Below, one piece after another: positions 62,104-64,000 of a DNA stretch of 64,000 nucleotides. The position numbers and the translations under genes are program-made. Position 1 is the first letter of the stretch, and every line of letters begins with the position of its first letter. Source of the stretch: CAWJPW01 sp963844845 (GTDB lineage Bacteria; Acidobacteriota; Thermoanaerobaculia; Thermoanaerobaculales; Sulfomarinibacteraceae); NCBI GenBank assembly GCA_963844845.1, contig CAWJPW010000011.1, positions 868,001 to 932,000 on the forward strand, given 5' to 3'. The notes under the pieces are model-generated. The model was given only the letters and a program-made list of their open reading frames with translations. It searched no databases and was not told the origin of the DNA.

Positions 62104-62283
62104 AGCCTGCATGTCTCACCTGGATTCGTCGCGAGACCGCAGAAGCGCCTGCCAGTGTGGTGCTCCGGCCGGGGGGCCGCCGAGGCGTGCTGGCGGCACG
62201 TCGCAGGCGACGCCGACGGGAGAAGCGCCGCAATGGCAGGTGGTACTGCGATCGTAGCAGAAGCCCGGTGAGACATGCGGGCT
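62104..62283. repeat. 180-bp inverted-repeat element (TGTCTCACC family) touching the pheT stop codon
   Basis: AGCCTGCATGTCTCACCTGG (62104-62123) and CCCGGTGAGACATGCGGGCT (62264-62283) are inverted copies with 18 of 20 matches. The next base completes TAG on the minus strand, which is the stop codon of pheT (62284-62282). The interior has GCCTGCCA/TGGCAGGT and other short inverted pairs and no gene. Similar size and ends to the element at 54049-54225. Confidence 0.65.
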
Positions 62284-64000
62284 ACCCCAAGCTCACGCCG
62301 AGACGCTCGGCCAAGCTTGTGCGCAGCCGTTCTTGCGCTTCGTTGACCTCGTCCTGGGTGAGGGAGCGGCCCTCGTGCCGGTAGACCAGGCGCAGGGTCG
62401 TCCGCACCACGTCCTGCGGCAGCCCCTCGCCACTGAAGCGGTCCACCAGCTCGACCTCCTCCACCCACTCACCGGCGAGCTCCCTCGCGGCCCCGACGAG
62501 ATCGGCGAACTCGAGCGCGCGTGGGTGCTGCACCGTCATGTCCGCGCTCACCGCCGGAAAGCGCGGGAGCGGCTCGAAGCGTGGCGCCTGGGGCTCGGCG
62601 GCGACGGCGTCGAGGTCGAGCTCTGCCACCCACAGCGGCAGCTTGAGCTGCCAGCGCTCGGCCACGGGATCGGCCGTGCGACCCGCCACCCCCACCACGA
62701 CGCCGTCAAGCTCGAGCACCGCGCCCTCACGTTCATCCAACCAGGGCGCGCCGCCGCGGCGCCAGCGCAGCGGCCGCGCCGGAAGCCGCTCGAGCCAAGC
62801 CTCCACGATGCCCTTGAGGTGGGCGAAGTCGACCTCGCGGGGATCGCTCCAGGAGCCCGACGGCCCTGCCAATGCCAACGCCAAACGCTCGGCCTCGCGC
62901 GGCTCGCCCGCCACGAGCCCGAACACACGACCCTGCTCGAACAGGGCCAGCGAGGTCTCACCCCGGTTGAGGTTGTCGCGGGCGGCGGCGAGCAGCCCCG
63001 GCAGCAGGCTGCGGCGCATCACGGCCTGCGTGCGGGCCAGCGGGTTGCTGAGAGGAGCCGGGTCGTCATGGATGAACGGCAGGGCGGCGACGAGCTCGTC
63101 GGCGGCGGGATCGCCGAAGGAGAAGGTGACGACCTCCGCGAGGCCCAGGGCCACCGCGGCATCACGAGCACGGTCCACCAGCGGCCAGGCGCCGTGCCGC
63201 TCGCCCGGAGCAGCAGACAGCACCGGCAGCACTGACGGAACCCGGTCGTAGCCGACGTGGCGAATGACCTCCTCGTAGAGGTCCTGGACCCGCTCCAGGT
63301 CCACCCGGAAGCTGGGCACCGAGCAGGAGATGGTGTCTCCGGCCGGTGAAGGAACGAGCTCGAGTCCGACGAGGATGCGAAGAACCTCGTCGGCAGGCAT
63401 CTCGAGCCCGGCGAAGGCGGCGAGCCGCGACAGCGAGACCGTGATGGCCGCCGCCGCCGGCGGCTCGGGATAGGCGTCCACCCGTCCGCGCAGCAGGGTG
63501 CCGCCGGCGAGCTCGGCGATGAGAGCCGCTGCCAGGTCACAGGCAGTGGCCGCCATCTCGGGGTCCGCGCCGCGCTCGAAGCGGTGTGAGGCCTCGGTGT
63601 GGAGGCCCAGAGCACGGGCGGTGCGGCGCACGCTCAGCGGGTCGAAGTGGGCGCTCTCGAGCAGGATGTCGGTCGTACCCTCGTCGATCTCGCTGTCGGC
63701 GCCACCCATCACGCCCGCCAGCGCCACTGCCCGCTCGGCATCGGCGATGACCAGCATCTCCGGGTCCAGCCGGCGTTCGACTCCGTCCAGGGTCTCGAGC
63801 ACCTCGCCGGAGTGTGCCCGGCGCACCACCACGCGGCGCCCGGCCAGCCGCTCGAGGTCGAACGCGTGAAGCGGCTGACCCAGGGCCAGGAGAATGTAGT
63901 TGGTGGCATCCACGACGGCGTTGAGGGGACGAATGCCACAACGTTCGAGCCGCTTGGCCAGCCATGCCGGGGACGGGCCAACCGTCACTCCCCGCACCAC
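62282..64000 (-). CDS. pheT: Phenylalanine-tRNA ligase beta subunit, 5' end outside the window
   Basis: The last 572 residues of PheT; roughly the first 200 (tRNA-binding domain) are beyond position 64000. Visible parts are the core PSPAWLAKRLERCGIRPLNA and VVDATNYILLALGQPLHAFD, the LAGVMGGADSEI and SHRFERGADPEM segments, the catalytic-like domain with LLPGLLAAARDNLNRG, and the C-terminal ferredoxin-fold anticodon-binding domain (PRFPAVSADMTVQ to the end). It charges tRNA-Phe with PheS. The TAG stop is contributed by the end of a dispersed repeat. Confidence 0.96.
   Translation of the reverse strand: MVRGVTVGPSPAWLAKRLERCGIRPLNAVVDATNYILLALGQPLHAFDLERLAGRRVVVRRAHSGEVLETLDGVERRLDPEMLVIADAERAVALAGVMGGADSEIDEGTTDILLESAHFDPLSVRRTARALGLHTEASHRFERGADPEMAATACDLAAALIAELAGGTLLRGRVDAYPEPPAAAAITVSLSRLAAFAGLEMPADEVLRILVGLELVPSPAGDTISCSVPSFRVDLERVQDLYEEVIRHVGYDRVPSVLPVLSAAPGERHGAWPLVDRARDAAVALGLAEVVTFSFGDPAADELVAALPFIHDDPAPLSNPLARTQAVMRRSLLPGLLAAARDNLNRGETSLALFEQGRVFGLVAGEPREAERLALALAGPSGSWSDPREVDFAHLKGIVEAWLERLPARPLRWRRGGAPWLDEREGAVLELDGVVVGVAGRTADPVAERWQLKLPLWVAELDLDAVAAEPQAPRFEPLPRFPAVSADMTVQHPRALEFADLVGAARELAGEWVEEVELVDRFSGEGLPQDVVRTTLRLVYRHEGRSLTQDEVNEAQERLRTSLAERLGVSLG

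Overview
This is a 64 kb window of GC-rich, gene-dense bacterial chromosome with short spacers and many stop/start overlaps of the form GTGA, ATGA or TTGA. Signs of a Gram-negative envelope are an Oar-like TonB-dependent receptor with an N-terminal carboxypeptidase-regulatory-like domain, a heptosyltransferase-like family 9 enzyme, a Wzm/Wzt polysaccharide exporter and lipoprotein and type IV pilin signals. Together with futalosine-pathway MqnE, sulfatase-TPR fusions and an MXAN_5187-like protein, this suggests Acidobacteriota (possibly a Thermoanaerobaculia-like lineage) or a deltaproteobacterial relative. That placement is inference; no rRNA is present.

Left part (1-11.3 kb): the 3' half of tRNA-Ala(GGC) with a terminator, an atypical SDR, rho with a basic N-terminus, mqnE, then minus-strand cvpA-like and CBS genes. 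Next is the classical yceD-rpmF-plsX-fabH-fabD-fabG operon behind a good sigma-70-type promoter. An ECF sigma factor, a zinc-finger anti-sigma and a membrane protein with a bactofilin-like region form another operon.

11.4-29.2 kb: a sulfatase-fold/TPR protein, a small TPR protein, the large TonB receptor, a biotin-dependent acyl-CoA carboxylase operon (pccB-like, accC, biotin carrier), tldD-tldE, ychF, a TPR/MXAN_5187-like pair and selA.

29.3-48.2 kb is a cell-surface polysaccharide and pilus region. One minus-strand operon carries three glycosyltransferases, a WecA/MraY-like initiating transferase, an FAD protein and prepilin peptidase. Another has two O-antigen-ligase-like proteins and a YfhO-like protein. 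A type IV pilin gene has a textbook sigma-54 promoter preceded by two dyads exactly three helical turns apart. A second YfhO-like gene is divergent from it. A lipoprotein LivK-like binding protein is followed by Wzm and Wzt.

48.2-64 kb holds housekeeping genes: rsmI, a SurA-N-like protein, lytic transglycosylase, trxB, an A-type Fe-S carrier, def, acyl-CoA dehydrogenase, a DivIVA-like gene, hutI, a heptosyltransferase-like gene, ymdB, rny, a 6S RNA candidate, zapA, a ZapB-like coiled coil and the 3' three quarters of pheT.

Two dispersed repeat families were found. One is a roughly 180-bp element bounded by inverted copies of TAGCCCGCATGTCTCACC; its outer TAG supplies the stop codon of pheT and of a TPR gene. 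The other is a short GAGTAAAGAGTGA repeat. No CRISPR array, IS transposase or prophage was seen.
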